Made by a program: the position numbers and the translations under genes
Assembly: GCF_025985425.1 (NCBI RefSeq)
Contig: NZ_CP094972.1
Span: 2,604,001 to 2,668,000, forward strand
Length of the DNA: 64,000 bases
Reading direction: 5' to 3'
Origin: Entomomonas sp. E2T0
GTDB taxonomy: Bacteria; Pseudomonadota; Gammaproteobacteria; Pseudomonadales; Pseudomonadaceae
Notes under the pieces: generated by a model
The model's database searches: none
What the model saw: the letters and a program-made list of their open reading frames with translations, nothing else
Told to the model about the DNA's origin: nothing
Part shown: positions 1-9,003 of the stretch, piece after piece
Numbering within the stretch: position 1 is the first letter of the stretch
Layout of the letters: every line of letters begins with the position of its first letter

Positions 1-13
1 TTTGTGATGACAC
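1..13 (-). CDS. Possible start of next biotin operon gene (bioD expected), cut by window edge
   Basis: Only four codons lie inside the window. A GTG codon at 13-11 on the minus strand follows a purine-rich AAGGA stretch inside the end of bioC with suitable spacing, and opens a frame reading M-S-S-Q before the sequence ends. In Pseudomonas the gene after bioC is bioD (dethiobiotin synthetase), so that is the expected identity. This rests on position and a plausible ribosome-binding site, not on protein similarity. Confidence 0.3.
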
Positions 14-17
14 GTTT

Positions 18-806
18 TTATCCTTTCCTTAAATAGCCGTAAATAACCTGATAAGTTGCAGGTAGCCCTTGTGTTGTACGAAAACTATCATATGCATTTA
101 TTAAAGTATTTAATTGCTGGCGAGTTGTTAATCCTTTATGACGTTGTGGATTAATATTATGTGCGCCTATTCCCTTTAAATCGTTCATTAATAATTTCAA
201 ATTAGGATAATAACTTTTCTCAGCAATACATTGAGTATCTTGAATGATGAATCTACTACTATGTATTAATTGTTGATAATGTTGATAGTTAATAAAACTA
301 TTAACATGAATATAACTATCTACAGCTTGCCAACTTTGTTTTAACTCCCTTAATGTACCATCACATAAACTGGTAAATAGAAAGATACCTTGCGGTGTTA
401 AAACTCGGTACACTTCATCAAGTACAGCTGAAAAGTCATGACACCACTGTAAAGCTAAATTAGAAAAAACAAGATCTATACTATTATCTTTTATAGGGAG
501 CTGTTCTGCATCTCCAGCTATCCAGCTATTGATTGTTACAGATTGTTGAGCTTGTTTTAACATTCCCTCTGCTAAGTCTAGGCCACATAAAGCTGCTTGT
601 GGAAACTTTTTGTTTAATTGTTGAGTAAAATAGCCTGTACCGCAGCCTAGATCTAAAATACTATTAGCTTGGAAAGCATCTGGTAACCTGTTTAATAGAT
701 TTTTACCAATAGTCCTTTGTAACTCCGCAGAATGGTCATAACTAGTAGCTGCTTTGGAGAAAGAGTCGGCAATATCCAATTTACTGGGTTTGCTTATTGC
801 ATTCAT
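18..806 (-). CDS. bioC: Malonyl-ACP O-methyltransferase BioC
   Basis: 262 aa SAM-dependent methyltransferase that caps malonyl-ACP with a methyl ester so that fatty-acid synthesis can build the pimeloyl chain of biotin. The class I SAM motif LDLGCGTGYF lies at residues 51-60. The later segment reading IDLVFSNLALQWCHD is the usual motif of BioC and relatives. The length is normal for the family. Its start overlaps the end of bioH by 4 bases (ATGA), indicating translational coupling in an order bioB-bioF-bioH-bioC on the minus strand. The gene is cytoplasmic and nothing looks broken. Confidence 0.93.
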   Translation of the reverse strand: MNAISKPSKLDIADSFSKAATSYDHSAELQRTIGKNLLNRLPDAFQANSILDLGCGTGYFTQQLNKKFPQAALCGLDLAEGMLKQAQQSVTINSWIAGDAEQLPIKDNSIDLVFSNLALQWCHDFSAVLDEVYRVLTPQGIFLFTSLCDGTLRELKQSWQAVDSYIHVNSFINYQHYQQLIHSSRFIIQDTQCIAEKSYYPNLKLLMNDLKGIGAHNINPQRHKGLTTRQQLNTLINAYDSFRTTQGLPATYQVIYGYLRKG

Positions 807-1516
807 GAGTTAGCCTTAATAAATTGATCTACTTTTTCGGCTATCAATTGGTATGACTGTACAGGAAAAGCATGCCCAGTACCTTTTAGTAACTCTACAC
901 TAGCCTCTGGTAACAAATCAATTATTGCCTTGCTACAGCTACTTGGAACTAATGTATCTAACTCTGCTAACAAGTGGTATTGTGACCCTTTATACTGTTT
1001 TAATGCCTGTTGTGTATCTAATACAGCCAAAAGATCTAAACCTGCATTAGCTTGCTCTGTAGAATAATCTGGTAAACTTTGTTGTAATTGCCTTACCAGT
1101 TGCTTAGCATCCGCACAACCTTGAGCAACTAGCTGTAGAAAACGTTTTATTGTTTGCTGTGGTGATTGAAGATAATTTTGTTGGAAATTTATAAATGTAT
1201 CTTCTGCCATTGCCGTAGGCCAATCTATTTGGGCTTTAAAACAAGTATTACTAGCCAAAGTTATCAATCCTAAGCACTGCTCACTATATTGTTGAGTCAT
1301 TTGACTGAGTAATTGCCCGCCTAAAGACCAACCTAACCAATAACTTTTTTCTGTTAACTGTTTTGCAAGACTAGATACCCACCGTGTAGAATCTACTAAA
1401 TAAGGTAAATCAGCCAGCTTAACTTCATATCCTAATGTTATTAACTGATTAGCTAGGTTTTCTAATGGTACTGTTCCTATTCCCCAACCTGTTACTAAAA
1501 AGATTGATTGTTTCAT
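803..1516 (-). CDS. bioH: Pimeloyl-ACP methyl ester esterase BioH
   Basis: 237 aa alpha/beta hydrolase that removes the methyl ester put on by BioC, releasing pimeloyl-ACP for BioF. The nucleophile elbow GWSLGG places the catalytic serine at residue 64, and the C-terminal GTGHAFPV segment supplies the likely catalytic histidine. The protein is slightly shorter than the E. coli enzyme but has the full core. It overlaps both bioF (4 bases, upstream) and bioC (4 bases, downstream), so it is embedded in the biotin operon. That context supports BioH over a generic esterase. Confidence 0.9.
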   Translation of the reverse strand: MKQSIFLVTGWGIGTVPLENLANQLITLGYEVKLADLPYLVDSTRWVSSLAKQLTEKSYWLGWSLGGQLLSQMTQQYSEQCLGLITLASNTCFKAQIDWPTAMAEDTFINFQQNYLQSPQQTIKRFLQLVAQGCADAKQLVRQLQQSLPDYSTEQANAGLDLLAVLDTQQALKQYKGSQYHLLAELDTLVPSSCSKAIIDLLPEASVELLKGTGHAFPVQSYQLIAEKVDQFIKANS

Positions 1517-2685
1517 TTATTAGAACCTTTAAAACGCTGCCAACAAATAGTTAATGCCTCTAATAGTTGTTCAACATGATTCTCAGTATGTGCAGCGGTT
1601 AAAGTAATACGTAATCTGGCACTACCATCAGGAACAGTGGGGGGACGGATAGCTGTCACTAAAATATGTTGTTCTTTTAAAGCTTCAGAAAACTGTATAG
1701 CTTGTTCGCTTGCGCCTATTAGAATAGGTTGAATGGCTGTTTGGCTATCCATTAAAGGCAGACCTATTTGCTCTGCCCCTTCTCTAAATAATTTAATCAA
1801 TTTATTTAAATGTGTTCTACGCCAAGCTTCCTCTTGAATTAACTGGAGACTTTGTAAGGTAGCTGCTGCTATAGCAGGTGATTGGCTAGTGGTATAAATA
1901 TAAGGGCGAGCAAATTGGATAAGTGTTTCTATTAACTCCTCACTACCTGCAATAAAAGCGCCTGATGTACCAAAGGCTTTACCTAAAGTACCAATTAATA
2001 CAGGCACATCTGCGGTGGTTAAGCCAAAATGCTCAACAATCCCGCCACCATTTTCACCTAACACACCAAAACCATGAGCATCATCTACCATTACCCATGC
2101 TTGTTGTTGTTTGGCTATTTGACAAATAGCAGGCAGGTTAGCTAGATCACCATCCATACTAAATACGCCATCAGTTACAATCAGCGTATCACCTACTGCT
2201 CTTTTTGAACGTAGTTGTAAATTATCAGGGTTATTATGCTGATAACGAAAGAAACGAGCACCACTTAATAAACCTGCATCTAGCAATGAAGCATGGTTTA
2301 AGCGATCTTCTAAAATAGTATCTTGTTTTCCCACTAAACTAGTAACTGCTGCTAGGTTAGCCATGTAGCCTGTAGTAAATAATAATACCCGCTCACGCTT
2401 CGTCCATGTTGCTAATTCAAGCTCTAGTTGATGATGAGGTTCACTGTGACCAATAACTAGATGAGAAGCACCACCACCCACTCCCCACTGTTTCGCACCT
2501 ATTTGTAAAGCTTCAATTACTTTAGGATGAGCAGCTAAACCTAAGTAGTCATTGCTACAAAATGCCAAGTAGTTCTGGCCATTTATCTTAACTTCTGGCG
2601 CTTGTGGGCTTTGTAAATTCAAGCGCGTTCGATAAAGGTGTTTAGCTTTTTGCTCAGCACAACGAGCAGCCAAATCAAAGCTCAT
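1513..2685 (-). CDS. bioF: 8-amino-7-oxononanoate synthase BioF
   Basis: 390 aa PLP-dependent enzyme of the alpha-oxoamine synthase family. It condenses pimeloyl-ACP with L-alanine to give 8-amino-7-oxononanoate, the first committed ring-building step of biotin synthesis. The PLP lysine is K236 in GTLGKAFG. The [10 protein letters not shown] segment (201-210) carries the aspartate that contacts the cofactor, and the glycine-rich [12 protein letters not shown] stretch at about 68-79 is typical. Twelve bases separate it from bioB upstream, and it overlaps bioH by 4 bases. Length is normal. Confidence 0.96.
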   Translation of the reverse strand: MSFDLAARCAEQKAKHLYRTRLNLQSPQAPEVKINGQNYLAFCSNDYLGLAAHPKVIEALQIGAKQWGVGGGASHLVIGHSEPHHQLELELATWTKRERVLLFTTGYMANLAAVTSLVGKQDTILEDRLNHASLLDAGLLSGARFFRYQHNNPDNLQLRSKRAVGDTLIVTDGVFSMDGDLANLPAICQIAKQQQAWVMVDDAHGFGVLGENGGGIVEHFGLTTADVPVLIGTLGKAFGTSGAFIAGSEELIETLIQFARPYIYTTSQSPAIAAATLQSLQLIQEEAWRRTHLNKLIKLFREGAEQIGLPLMDSQTAIQPILIGASEQAIQFSEALKEQHILVTAIRPPTVPDGSARLRITLTAAHTENHVEQLLEALTICWQRFKGSNK

Positions 2686-2697
2686 GATAACTCCTAA

Positions 2698-3747
2698 TTA
2701 AGCTTTAGTAGCATCATAAAACATACTGGACTGACGTTGCTCTAATACTGCTTGCTCAATGGCTGCTTGATGTACTTCATCAGCATGATCTTGTCTTTGC
2801 TCAGGCTTAATGCCTAGCTTTTTAAATAAGGCACGGTCTTTTTCTGCTTGGGGGTTAGCCGTTGTTAATAATCTATCCCCATAGAAAATCGAGTTAGCAC
2901 CTGCTAAAAAGGCTAAGGATTGCATTTGCTCATTCATTTGCTCACGACCAGCTGATAAGCGTACATGTGATTTAGGCATCATAATTCTTGCTACGGCAAG
3001 CATTCGAATAAAATCAAAAGGCTCTACATCTTCTGCATTTTCTAAGGGCGTACCTTTTACTTTTACTAGATTATTAATAGGTACACTCTCAGGATGCTCA
3101 GGTAAATTAGCTAATTGAATTAATAAATTAGCACGATCATCCAATGACTCCCCCATACCTAAAATGCCACCTGAGCAAATTTTCATGCCTGCTTCACGAA
3201 CATAAGATAATGTTTGTAAACGCTCACTATAAGTACGGGTAGTAATAATATTGGTGTAAAAATCAGGTGAAGTATCTAAGTTATGGTTATAGTAATCTAG
3301 TCCAGCATCAGCTAACTGCATTGCTTGCTCTTGATTTAAACGACCTAATGTCATACAGGTCTCTAAACCCAATGCTTTAACACCTTTTACCATTTCTAGT
3401 ACATAAGGCATATCTTTAACAGTTGGATGTTTCCACGCAGCCCCCATACAAAAACGTGTTGAGCCTATTTCCTTGGCGGCCTTAGCCTCTTCCAAAACTT
3501 TTTGTACTTCTAGTAATTTTTCTTTATCAAGTCCTGTGTCATAATGGCCTGATTGTGGACAATATTTACAATCTTCTGGACAGGCTCCTGTTTTAATAGA
3601 TAACAAGGTAGATACTTGTACCTGATTAGCATCAAAGTGCTGACGGTGTACTGTTTGAGCTTGGAAGATTAAATCATTAAAAGGCATCGTAAGCAAATTG
3701 CGAACTTCTGCTAAAACCCAATCATGGCGAATAGCACCTAATGTCAT
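2698..3747 (-). CDS. bioB: Biotin synthase BioB
   Basis: 349 aa radical-SAM enzyme inserting sulfur into dethiobiotin, the last step of the pathway. The [4Fe-4S]/SAM cluster cysteines are C56, C60 and C63 in [10 protein letters not shown]. The C-terminal part carries the RLSAGRE motif typical of BioB, whose arginine binds the second, sacrificial cluster. It is the promoter-proximal gene of the minus-strand biotin operon. A good promoter with an overlapping palindrome lies about 50-75 bases upstream of the start. Confidence 0.97.
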   Translation of the reverse strand: MTLGAIRHDWVLAEVRNLLTMPFNDLIFQAQTVHRQHFDANQVQVSTLLSIKTGACPEDCKYCPQSGHYDTGLDKEKLLEVQKVLEEAKAAKEIGSTRFCMGAAWKHPTVKDMPYVLEMVKGVKALGLETCMTLGRLNQEQAMQLADAGLDYYNHNLDTSPDFYTNIITTRTYSERLQTLSYVREAGMKICSGGILGMGESLDDRANLLIQLANLPEHPESVPINNLVKVKGTPLENAEDVEPFDFIRMLAVARIMMPKSHVRLSAGREQMNEQMQSLAFLAGANSIFYGDRLLTTANPQAEKDRALFKKLGIKPEQRQDHADEVHQAAIEQAVLEQRQSSMFYDATKA

Positions 3748-4102
3748 CTAAGTATCCTTAATAATAGTAATTACAGGCTAATAATTAACTAATCATAATA
3801 GGATTATCCTAGTTATTGTCAACTATTTTTATATCATCGGTTTACATTTGTTTATTTATTAAACAAAAAAATATTTTGTTAGCTAATTATAAATAGTAAA
3901 AATATACTAAAATGACTATTTTAATTTATTTTATTAATTTTAAAGCCTTTTATAACAATCTCTTAACACTAAAAACTATTTAAAAACAACAATCGATATA
4001 AAAAATAAATCATATAGTTAGTTTTTATTAATTTTTATAATTAATCACATATCCCTATACTTTATACAAGTTTTCAAAAACAGTCCTCATTGGAGAGATA
4101 AT
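3748..4102. other. Divergent bioB / catalase intergenic region
   Basis: A very AT-rich 355-base gap between divergent genes. The left part holds the bioB promoter. The right part ends in a candidate catalase -10 (TATACT, 4056-4061) and a GGAGAG ribosome-binding site just before the ATG at 4103. An inverted repeat AAATAGT / ACTATTT lies at 3891-3897 and 3915-3921. It does not have the spacing of an OxyR tetrad, so no regulator is assigned. No RNA gene or small ORF was seen. Confidence 0.5.
3795..3822 (-). promoter_or_regulatory. Predicted bioB promoter with overlapping operator-like palindrome
   Basis: Read on the minus strand, TTGACA (3822-3817) is followed after 16 bases by TATTAT (3800-3795), a near-consensus sigma-70 promoter pointing at bioB. 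The palindrome TAGGATTATCCTA (3799-3811) covers the end of the -10 and most of the spacer, where a repressor would block RNA polymerase. A second dyad, TAACTA and TAGTTA (3786-3791 and 3810-3815), brackets the region. Biotin repressor BirA is the obvious candidate regulator, but the sequence does not match the enterobacterial bio operator, so the regulator is unknown. Confidence 0.6.
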
Positions 4103-5548
4103 ATGACTAATAAAACGATTTTAACTTCAGCTAGCGGTGCTCCTGTAGCTGACAATCAAAACTCTCGTACTGCTGGCAAGCGTGGTCCAGTGACTTTAGA
4201 CGACTTCCATTTAGTTGAGAAATTAGCTCACTTTAACCGTGAAAATATTCCTGAAAGACGTGTTCATGCTAAGGGTTCAGGCGCTCATGGTATATTTACA
4301 GTGACTAACGATATCACTAAATATACTTTTGCAAAACTATTCTCAAAAGTAGGCAAACAAACACCAATGTTTGCTCGCTTCTCTACGGTAGGTGGTGAAC
4401 GTGGTTCTGCCGATACTGCACGTGATCCACGCGGTTTCGCGTTAAAATTCTATACTGAAGAAGGTAACTTTGATTTAGTGGGTAATAACACACCTGTATT
4501 TTTTATTCGTGATGCTATTAAATTCCCTGACTTTATTCATACTCAAAAACGTGACCCAAAAACTAACTTAAAATGCCCTCGTATGATGTGGGACTTCTGG
4601 TCACTTTCTCCTGAGTCATTACATCAAGTAACTATTTTATTCTCAGATCGTGGTATTCCTGATGGTTATCGTCATATGCATGGTTTTGGTAGTCATACAT
4701 ATAGCTTAATTAACCAAGATGGGGTTCGTACTTGGGTTAAATGGCACTTTAGAACTAAACAAGGTATTAAGAACATCCATCCTAAAAAAGCTGAAGAGTT
4801 AGCAGGTACTAATCCAGATTGGGCTCAAGATGATTTATTCCATGCGATTGAGCGTGGAGATTATCCAAAATGGGGGGTTTATATTCAAGTAATGACTGAG
4901 AAACAAGCCAGTGAGCGTACTGAAAACCCATTTGATGTGACTAAAGTGTGGTCACAAAAAGAATTCCCATTAATTGAAGTGGGTGAATTTGAATTAAACC
5001 GTAATCCTGAAAACTACTTTGCTGAAGTAGAACAAGCTGGCTTTGCACCTAGCAACGTTGTGCCTGGCACAGGTTTATCACCTGACAGAATGTTACAAGG
5101 TCGTGTTTTTGCTTATGCTGATGCACAACGTTATCGTATTGGTACTAATTATCAACAATTACCAGTAAATGGGCCTAAATGCCCTTATCATACCTATCAA
5201 CGTGATGGCTCTATGCGTTTTGATGGTAATAGTGGTGGTATGCCAAACTATGAACCTAATAGTTTTGAAGATGCACCTAAACAAACTAATATTAAAGAAC
5301 CTATTTACCCTGAATCTAATTCAGGCCCAGCTTATCAGTATGATCATCGTGAAGATACAGATTACTACAGCCAAGCAGGCGCTTTATTTAGATTAATGAA
5401 TGATGAGCAGAAAGCTTTATTAATTGATAACATTGTTAATTCAATGAGAGGGATTGATGAGACTATTCAACGTCGTCAAATTGAGCATTTCTTGAAAGCT
5501 GATCAGGCTTATGGCGAAGGTGTTGCTAAAGGCTTAGACATTAAATAA
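4103..5548 (+). CDS. katA: Monofunctional heme catalase (small-subunit type)
   Basis: 481 aa catalase that dismutates hydrogen peroxide to water and oxygen. The three active-site landmarks of the family are present at the expected spacing: distal His55 (in [12 protein letters not shown]), Asn128 (in FDLVGNNTP) and the proximal heme-ligand Tyr338 (in [10 protein letters not shown]). The length fits the small-subunit clade, and there is no C-terminal extension or signal peptide, so it should be cytoplasmic. It is a single-gene unit closed by a strong hairpin. The exact paralogue name (katA, katB and so on) cannot be decided from sequence alone. Confidence 0.95.
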   Translation: MTNKTILTSASGAPVADNQNSRTAGKRGPVTLDDFHLVEKLAHFNRENIPERRVHAKGSGAHGIFTVTNDITKYTFAKLFSKVGKQTPMFARFSTVGGERGSADTARDPRGFALKFYTEEGNFDLVGNNTPVFFIRDAIKFPDFIHTQKRDPKTNLKCPRMMWDFWSLSPESLHQVTILFSDRGIPDGYRHMHGFGSHTYSLINQDGVRTWVKWHFRTKQGIKNIHPKKAEELAGTNPDWAQDDLFHAIERGDYPKWGVYIQVMTEKQASERTENPFDVTKVWSQKEFPLIEVGEFELNRNPENYFAEVEQAGFAPSNVVPGTGLSPDRMLQGRVFAYADAQRYRIGTNYQQLPVNGPKCPYHTYQRDGSMRFDGNSGGMPNYEPNSFEDAPKQTNIKEPIYPESNSGPAYQYDHREDTDYYSQAGALFRLMNDEQKALLIDNIVNSMRGIDETIQRRQIEHFLKADQAYGEGVAKGLDIK

Positions 5549-5554
5549 GAATTT

Positions 5555-5587
5555 AGGATTGAGCTTACATCAAGCTCAATCCTTTTT
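5555..5587 (+). terminator. Rho-independent terminator after catalase
   Basis: Perfect 12-bp stem (5555-5566 with 5572-5583), 5-base loop and a run of T residues. It starts 6 bases after the catalase stop codon and also faces the convergent gene ending at 5600. Confidence 0.85.
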
Positions 5588-5599
5588 CATAATAAAATA

Positions 5600-5977
5600 T
5601 TAATCACACTTAGTTGCTAATTTTACAATCTGTGCCTTATAAACAGAGTCATCTTCTGAGGCAAACTCAATAAAACTCTTAATATGACCTTGTGCCTTTA
5701 ACATACCTGTAGTAAACGTTTCATCAATAGTATCTACCTTAAACTCTTTGCCTTTATCATCATAAGCTTTAAAGCACACTTTTGATAAATCTACAGCTTT
5801 TGGCCCAATATTTAGTAACTCCACATTAAAGCTCTTTACATAAAATACTTTATTACCTACAGAAACAGCACTTAACTCACCTTGATTTGATCTCACCATT
5901 ACGGTGTCATAGGGAGTTTCAGCAAAAACATTGATAGCTAGTAGTAACCCAAAACCTGTTGCTATTACTTTTTTCAT
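5600..5977 (-). CDS. Small secreted protein, DUF4354-like
   Basis: 125 aa predicted periplasmic protein. The ATG at 5977 is chosen because a GAGG ribosome-binding site precedes it and it opens a clean signal peptide (MKKVIATGFGLLLAINVFA, cleavage before ETP). A longer frame back to 6013 lacks both. The mature part is about 105 residues of predicted beta structure, with ...DLSKVCFKAYDDKGKEF and a C-terminal cysteine four residues after ATK. The pattern resembles the DUF4354 family as I remember it; function is unknown. Two cysteines could form a disulfide. It is a stand-alone gene convergent with catalase. Confidence 0.65.
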   Translation of the reverse strand: MKKVIATGFGLLLAINVFAETPYDTVMVRSNQGELSAVSVGNKVFYVKSFNVELLNIGPKAVDLSKVCFKAYDDKGKEFKVDTIDETFTTGMLKAQGHIKSFIEFASEDDSVYKAQIVKLATKCD

Positions 5978-6050
5978 TAATAAAACCTCATTATCATACA
6001 GATAAAACTTCAATTTTTATTATAGTAAACATTAGGCTAACTTTTGTGTG

Positions 6051-6461
6051 CTAGGCTCCTTTCACTTCCTCTAATAAATTTGGATGTTTATCTAATATTT
6101 TCAATAACTTAACTACAGATACAGGAGGTACAGCCTTACCTGTTTCATACCGTGAAAAAGCGTTTACACCCCCACCAAAAATATCTGCGGCTTCTTGTTG
6201 AGTAAGCTCTAACTTTTTACGAACCCGTATTATAAATTCTGGGTTTATTTCTTTAGCATTTACTTTTTTATTTAAAATGGTTGCTGCATCACTAATTAAT
6301 CGACTAATCTCCATATCATAGATAACTTCATCGCAACCTGTACAATATAAACCTGGTAGTTTTTTGAGGGTTACACTTTCACCTTTATAAGCATAGGTAA
6401 AATCTTTCCTATCCCTGACTAACTTTGCACCACACTCTGGACATTTATTAATAGTCATCAT
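6051..6461 (-). CDS. mqsA: MqsA-type antitoxin / transcriptional repressor, without adjacent mqsR
   Basis: 136 aa two-domain protein. The N-terminal YgiT-type zinc domain has ligands C7, C10, C40 and C43 (CPEC and CTGC). The C-terminal HTH-XRE domain (about 72-136) contains GGGVNAFSRYE, which carries the DNA-reading asparagine and arginine of MqsA (here N100 and R104). Similarity to E. coli MqsA runs over the whole length. A GGGAG ribosome-binding site sits just upstream; ATG at 6458 is an alternative start. In E. coli mqsR precedes mqsA in one operon. Here the 168 bases upstream cannot encode MqsR (about 98 aa) and the next gene is unrelated, so this is an orphan antitoxin or a repurposed regulator. 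Confidence 0.88.
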   Translation of the reverse strand: MMTINKCPECGAKLVRDRKDFTYAYKGESVTLKKLPGLYCTGCDEVIYDMEISRLISDAATILNKKVNAKEINPEFIIRVRKKLELTQQEAADIFGGGVNAFSRYETGKAVPPVSVVKLLKILDKHPNLLEEVKGA

Positions 6462-6530
6462 CGCTCCCTCTTTATATTACTTTGTATAACCATAACAAAC
6501 TTACTAAATATTAATACTTTACGACTCATA

Positions 6531-6547
6531 CTAACCTATAAGGTTAG
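6531..6547. promoter_or_regulatory. MqsA operator-like palindrome
   Basis: Perfect inverted repeat CTAACCT-ATA-AGGTTAG, 70 bases upstream of the mqsA start. It matches the AACCT-N3-AGGTT palindrome known to be bound by E. coli MqsA. Around it, on the minus strand, TTGATG and TAGTAT separated by 17 bases could be a promoter whose spacer holds the palindrome, consistent with autorepression. Confidence 0.75.
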
Positions 6548-6629
6548 CAACATCAATTAGTATCATGGTCTAATATAAAGTAAAAAATTCTTTATAATTC
6601 TGATTGTTATTTATTATAACTAAGTAAAA

Positions 6630-7145
6630 TTAATTACAGGTTAATTTTGACCATATTGTCACTATTTGCTTTTCATCTAATTGTAATTTTAATAAATCAA
6701 CAAAGTTGTTTTGGTAATCTCTTAACAGCTGCTTACCATCAGGGATTATCCCCTTTTGTTTACGATTTAACAAACGACAAGGGACAACTTGTTGCACCAT
6801 TTGACGTTGTTGCTTTTGTGTATCTGGGGCGGTATCAATCTGATCATTAACAACCCCTAATACAGTTCCTAATGAATTAGTTTTAGGTACATTATCACTA
6901 CGAATTAAGAAATCATAAAATTGCATATAATTTAATACTGAAAACTTTTCTTTTGTTGTTAGATCTTGCTGTTCTTGCTCTAATAAATTTGACACAGGAT
7001 TGTAGGCTAACAAAGAGGCTTCTAATAAATAATCTTCTTGGGCATGATAAAAACGCCCCTGCTCTATTGCTTGCTGCATTAAAAAGCTATAAGCAACAAC
7101 AATAACCAATGGCACTAGCAAATAATTAATTACTTTCTTTTTCAT
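6630..7145 (-). CDS. Unknown membrane-anchored protein (downstream member of tandem pair)
   Basis: 171 aa. A lysine-rich start and one hydrophobic segment (about residues 6-25) suggest an N-terminal anchor with the rest outside the cytoplasm. I do not recognise a family. The soluble part is helical and glutamine-rich, with a late cysteine pattern (VPCRLLNRK and a final ...SKLTCN). The preceding gene has the same layout and a comparable ending, so the two look like diverged duplicates. Only 2 bases separate them, which implies one transcript. Confidence 0.6.
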   Translation of the reverse strand: MKKKVINYLLVPLVIVVAYSFLMQQAIEQGRFYHAQEDYLLEASLLAYNPVSNLLEQEQQDLTTKEKFSVLNYMQFYDFLIRSDNVPKTNSLGTVLGVVNDQIDTAPDTQKQQRQMVQQVVPCRLLNRKQKGIIPDGKQLLRDYQNNFVDLLKLQLDEKQIVTIWSKLTCN

Positions 7146-7147
7146 GG

Positions 7148-7639
7148 TTATTTAGCCTCACAAGAAAGGTTAAGTATTTGCAACCAATCATTATTAACTG
7201 TCTGTATATATATTGCCTTTAATTGTTCCATATTTTGTTTATTATCTTTAGCATTATCATTAAAAAGTACATCATAATAATCTTTTGTTATGGGGTGTTT
7301 TAAACGATAACGTTGTAAATCACAGAGTAATAACTTATTTTCTTGCTCTTTTATCGCCAGTTCTTTAAAACTAAATAAACGAACAATTCGATTAATATTT
7401 TTACCATTAACAGACCAATCTATTATTTTACTGTTTAAATTAGCTTCTATTAGTGCATCACTAGGTAAATTTGTAGCCTCAATGGTTTTCATTTGATTCC
7501 ATGCTAATTTAGGAGCTTCTAAATAGCGTTGATAATATCTAGCGTTATGAAATCCTTTCAATAACATATAAAAACTACCTGGAATCACTATTACACAAAT
7601 AAAAGCAATAATTACCCGTTTTATAATTACTTTAGACAT
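7148..7639 (-). CDS. Unknown membrane-anchored protein (upstream member of tandem pair)
   Basis: 163 aa. A basic start is followed by one hydrophobic segment (about residues 8-27) and a helical, probably periplasmic domain. Length, single anchor, the LLCDLQRYR segment and a cysteine three residues before the end parallel the downstream protein, suggesting a duplication. I do not recognise the family. It is the first gene of a two-gene operon whose upstream region is shared with the divergent small ORF and ampE. Confidence 0.6.
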   Translation of the reverse strand: MSKVIIKRVIIAFICVIVIPGSFYMLLKGFHNARYYQRYLEAPKLAWNQMKTIEATNLPSDALIEANLNSKIIDWSVNGKNINRIVRLFSFKELAIKEQENKLLLCDLQRYRLKHPITKDYYDVLFNDNAKDNKQNMEQLKAIYIQTVNNDWLQILNLSCEAK

Positions 7640-7774
7640 ATTAATATACTTATTTAAATTTCCATTAATAGCCTTGTCTAATCCTTCGCATAAATCATAA
7701 ACAAGAGTTGTAACAAGTGACTAACTGTATTAAATTAGCGGCCAAAGTTATGAGCAAGTATAGGAAATAAGTTA

Positions 7775-7873
7775 ATGACTTCCGATATTTTATCCCTATC
7801 AATCACTATAGTGATTGTTATTATTATAGCGATTGTAGCAATTAAAGTGATTAAAAATTATCTTGATGATTAA
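7775..7873 (+). CDS. Candidate 32-aa single-pass membrane protein
   Basis: Small ORF in an otherwise empty 373-base gap. An AGGA motif lies about 9 bases before the ATG. The product starts MTSDILSLS, continues with about 16 hydrophobic residues (Ile/Val/Ala) and ends KVIKNYLDD: one transmembrane helix with a short charged tail. This design resembles small bacterial membrane subunits such as KdpF or CydX, but there is no sequence match I can name. The ORF ends 139 bases before ampE. Coding status is inferred only from the ribosome-binding site and the amphipathic layout. Confidence 0.45.
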   Translation: MTSDILSLSITIVIVIIIAIVAIKVIKNYLDD

Positions 7874-8012
7874 AAACAAGATTCTATTCTTTACTTATAT
7901 GGCACTGTATAAAACGTTATACAATTACTAATAAATTACTCATACTACTTATCGTTTTAAGTTATGATACAAATCTAGCCATAATTATCCTGTATCCCCT
8001 TAGGAGAAACTA

Positions 8013-8861
8013 ATGTCCTTTTTGGTGTTACTTATTTTAATTGCTGTAGAAAAGTTTTCTAATGGCCGTCATCGCATCCAAAAAGATTCCTTTTGGTTAA
8101 ACCAGCTACAACAATGTGAAAATCAAACTTCTCAAGCAAGTAGTGCAAACCATGCAATATTCAAGCTAACCATATTACCTGTCATTATTATTGGTATTAT
8201 CATTTTCTTGCTTCACAATATATTTCACGGCATTTTCTTATTCTTTATTGATATAGCGATTATGCTTTACGCATTAGGGCGTGGTGATTTAGTACAACGC
8301 TTTGGTTCATTCCGTGATGCATGGCGACGTGATGACCAAGAAGGCTTAAAAATTGCTGCTGAACGAGATCTTGGTTTAACTGATATAGATACAGAAAACC
8401 CTAACCAATTACTTCATCAAGCCCAAAGCAAACTATTATGGCAGAGCTATGAAGGTTTTTTTGCTGTTATTTTCTGGTACATGTTATTAGGTCCTCTTAT
8501 CCCTCTTTTCTATCGTTTGATTGCTCTTGTTGACGATTTAACCGTTAATGAACAACTACGAGCAAAGGCCTCTTTTATTCGCTATTATTTAGACTGGTTG
8601 CCTAGCCGTATCCTAATTTATAGCTTTTGCTTAGTTGGTCACTTTACCACTTGCTTTGATGTGCTTATAAAAGAGCTTTTTAATAAAAAACTATCTGCTA
8701 AAGAGTTAATAAATAAAGCAGGTATTGCAGCAGTACAAACACAAGAAGTTAGTGAAGAAGGAGAACAAATATCTTCTTTGGACATATTATGGAATCTACT
8801 GATTAGATCAGCCATATTATGGTATGTTATCTACGCATTATTTATTATTTTTATCTATTAA
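8013..8861 (+). CDS. ampE: AmpE-like inner membrane protein
   Basis: 282 aa polytopic membrane protein of the AmpE family, related to CobD/CbiB. Features typical of AmpE are YALGRGDLVQRF near residue 90, WQSYEGFFAVIFWYMLLGPL near 148 and the following long helix pairs. AmpE is named for its link to AmpD and beta-lactamase induction in enterobacteria and Pseudomonas, but its biochemical role is unsettled. A good AGGAG ribosome-binding site precedes the ATG. Unlike the usual arrangement there is no ampD gene directly upstream. Confidence 0.82.
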   Translation: MSFLVLLILIAVEKFSNGRHRIQKDSFWLNQLQQCENQTSQASSANHAIFKLTILPVIIIGIIIFLLHNIFHGIFLFFIDIAIMLYALGRGDLVQRFGSFRDAWRRDDQEGLKIAAERDLGLTDIDTENPNQLLHQAQSKLLWQSYEGFFAVIFWYMLLGPLIPLFYRLIALVDDLTVNEQLRAKASFIRYYLDWLPSRILIYSFCLVGHFTTCFDVLIKELFNKKLSAKELINKAGIAAVQTQEVSEEGEQISSLDILWNLLIRSAILWYVIYALFIIFIY

Positions 8862-9003
8862 AGCCTATTGATTAGTAATTATATGCTTTAATTACTTAAT
8901 ACTACCCCTACTAATCAATAGCTAGTTAATTTAAATGATAGAACCTCATTTTAGTCTCTGCTAAAATTAACCCTTATTTTTAACAACTACTGGAATCTTT
9001 GGC

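Noticed and set aside
3891-3921. Possible OxyR site before catalase (ATAG ... CTAT)
   Set aside because: The distance between ATAG and CTAT is 23 bases, whereas the OxyR tetrad needs 11-base steps; only an inverted repeat remains.
5169-5396. 75-aa plus-strand ORF inside catalase
   Set aside because: Lies in another frame of an intact, well-supported catalase gene; no own ribosome-binding site and a composition typical of a shadow frame.
6462-6629. Hidden mqsR toxin upstream of mqsA
   Set aside because: The gap is 168 bases, shorter than the about 300 needed, and holds the operator and promoter instead.
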